Below are positions 4,018 to 5,024 of a DNA stretch of 5,024 nt, in pieces. A program made the translations under genes and the position numbers. The DNA lies in NCBI GenBank assembly GCA_945906715.1, contig CAMDRK010000217.1:1-5024 (forward strand). Reading direction: 5' to 3'. The first letter of the stretch is position 1; the number at the start of each line of letters is the position of its first letter. The notes under the pieces are model-generated. The model made no database searches. It was given only the letters and a program-made list of their open reading frames with translations, and was not told the DNA's origin. Source of the DNA: Nitrospira lenta (lineage in GTDB: Bacteria > Nitrospirota > Nitrospiria > Nitrospirales > Nitrospiraceae).

Positions 4018-5024
4018 ATGACGAGATCGAATGACAAACCTCTTCTCGGCATCACCATGGGAGATCCGGCGGGGATTGGCCCGGAGGTCATTGCAAAAGC
4101 TTTGTCTGGAGCGAAAATACGGCGAGTCTGTCGTCCGCTGGTCATCGGCTCGTTTCCGGTGATGCAACAGGCGGTCAAGAGTCTAAAGCTCAAGATGAAC
4201 GTGATTCGTGTGGAGGGCCACGACCCTAAGCCACCGCGCCTGAACGACCTGGCTGTACTGGACCCGCTCGATCGTCCCCTTGGGCGGTTCCCGCGGGGAG
4301 TTGCGGCGGTTGAAACCGGAGCGGCCTCCGTGCTGTTCATTAAGAAGGCCGTCGAACTGGCCCAGCTCGGTTGTATCGAGGGCATCGTCACAGCGCCGAT
4401 CAACAAAGAAGCGATCAACATGGCCGGCTGTCATTTCCCTGGCCATACGGAACTGCTGGCAGACCTGACCAAGGCCGAGGAGTCCGGCATGATGATTATC
4501 GGAGGGCCGCTCCGCATCATGTTTGTGACGACCCATGTCGCGATCAAGGATTTGCCAACGCTCCTGACCCAGGCCAAGATCGAAAAAGCCATCAGGCTGG
4601 CTCATCTGGCCTTGAGGGACCTATTTGGAATTAAGAAGCCGAGGGTTGGTGTCGCCGCGTTGAACCCCCATGCTGGAGAGCATGGACTGTTTGGGGACGA
4701 AGAAGCGCGGGTCATTCTCCCGGCGGCCCGGGCGGCGCAGGCGCAGGGCATTCGCGCCAGCGATCCTTTACCGGCCGATACGCTATTTGGTAAGGCGGCA
4801 AAAGGTGATTACGACGGTGTCGTGGCCCTCTATCATGACCAGGGGCTCATTCCCTTAAAGCTTGTCGCCTTCGGCACTTGTGTGAATCTGACCGTGGGGT
4901 TGCCGATCATCCGCACCTCGGTCGATCACGGAACCGCGTTCGATATCGTGGGAAAAGGCATCGCAGACCCTGGAAGTTTGATCGAGGCGATCACGCTGGC
5001 CGCCAAGCTAGCTAAGAGACGGTG
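4018..5024 (+). CDS. pdxA: 4-hydroxythreonine-4-phosphate dehydrogenase (3' end just outside window)
   Basis: From ATG 4018 the frame stays open to the right edge: 335 codons plus the bases TG. With PdxA usually about 330-340 residues, TG is probably the start of a TGA stop. PdxA oxidises 4-phosphohydroxy-L-threonine with NAD in the DXP-dependent pyridoxal 5'-phosphate pathway, and the product is condensed by PdxJ. Signatures are ITMGDPAGIGPEV (12-24), TAPINKEA (125-132), PGHTELLA (141-148), LNPHAGEHGLFGDEE (215-229), YHDQGLIPLK (272-281) and TSVDHGTAFDIVGKG (300-314). The three metal-binding histidines are present at 143, 218 and 273. ATG 4018 suits the family N-terminus, though its Shine-Dalgarno is displaced. 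GTG 3997 is in frame and would add seven residues (MLSAEKN), but AAGGAA directly abuts it. It follows the antiporter gene by 25 bases and is probably in the same transcript. Confidence 0.95.
   Translation, partial: MTRSNDKPLLGITMGDPAGIGPEVIAKALSGAKIRRVCRPLVIGSFPVMQQAVKSLKLKMNVIRVEGHDPKPPRLNDLAVLDPLDRPLGRFPRGVAAVETGAASVLFIKKAVELAQLGCIEGIVTAPINKEAINMAGCHFPGHTELLADLTKAEESGMMIIGGPLRIMFVTTHVAIKDLPTLLTQAKIEKAIRLAHLALRDLFGIKKPRVGVAALNPHAGEHGLFGDEEARVILPAARAAQAQGIRASDPLPADTLFGKAAKGDYDGVVALYHDQGLIPLKLVAFGTCVNLTVGLPIIRTSVDHGTAFDIVGKGIADPGSLIEAITLAAKLAKRR

Noticed and set aside
3891..4421. 176-residue minus-strand open frame opposite the antiporter end and pdxA
   Set aside because: The plus-strand frame carries clear PdxA motifs across the same stretch, and the minus product is Ser/Arg/Pro-rich with no recognisable family.

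Overview
This 5-kb window looks like chromosomal DNA from a GC-rich, non-model bacterium. The gene mix, GTG starts, frequent 4-base start/stop overlaps and intergenic heptamer repeats remind me of Nitrospirota (Nitrospira-like). That placement is an impression, not a computed result. I see no mobile element, rRNA, tRNA or CRISPR array.

Layout. The left edge holds the last 46 codons of gpsA (glycerol-3-phosphate dehydrogenase, +), which overlaps larB (+) by 4 bases. Next, on the minus strand, is a gene for a small exported protein of unknown function with a FlgD-like Ig-type C-terminal half. Its 3' end converges on larB. A divergent intergenic region of about 275 bases follows, with a plausible promoter for each direction and a heptamer repeat array between them. 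Then come larC (+), a CaCA/sodium-calcium-exchanger-type membrane protein (+, 4-base overlap with larC) and pdxA (+). pdxA runs to the right edge and probably ends one base beyond it.

Function. LarB and LarC are the first and last enzymes of nickel-pincer nucleotide (NPN) cofactor synthesis. LarB carboxylates nicotinic acid adenine dinucleotide. LarE, not in this window, adds sulfur. LarC inserts nickel using CTP. Neither LarE nor an NPN-dependent LarA-type racemase/epimerase is present here, so the rest of the pathway must be elsewhere if it works. The exchanger coupled to larC has clearly altered positions in its ion-binding repeats and may move a metal or cation relevant to LarC; this is inference. 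gpsA and pdxA are housekeeping genes of phospholipid and vitamin B6 synthesis.

The least explained signal is in the non-coding DNA. All three gaps carry tandem repeats with a 7-base period, each with a different unit: CCTCACC-like, GAAGTTC and GTGCTGA. Two form inverted pairs whose mismatches become G-U pairs only in minus-strand RNA. The third sits between a Shine-Dalgarno-like sequence and the pdxA start.
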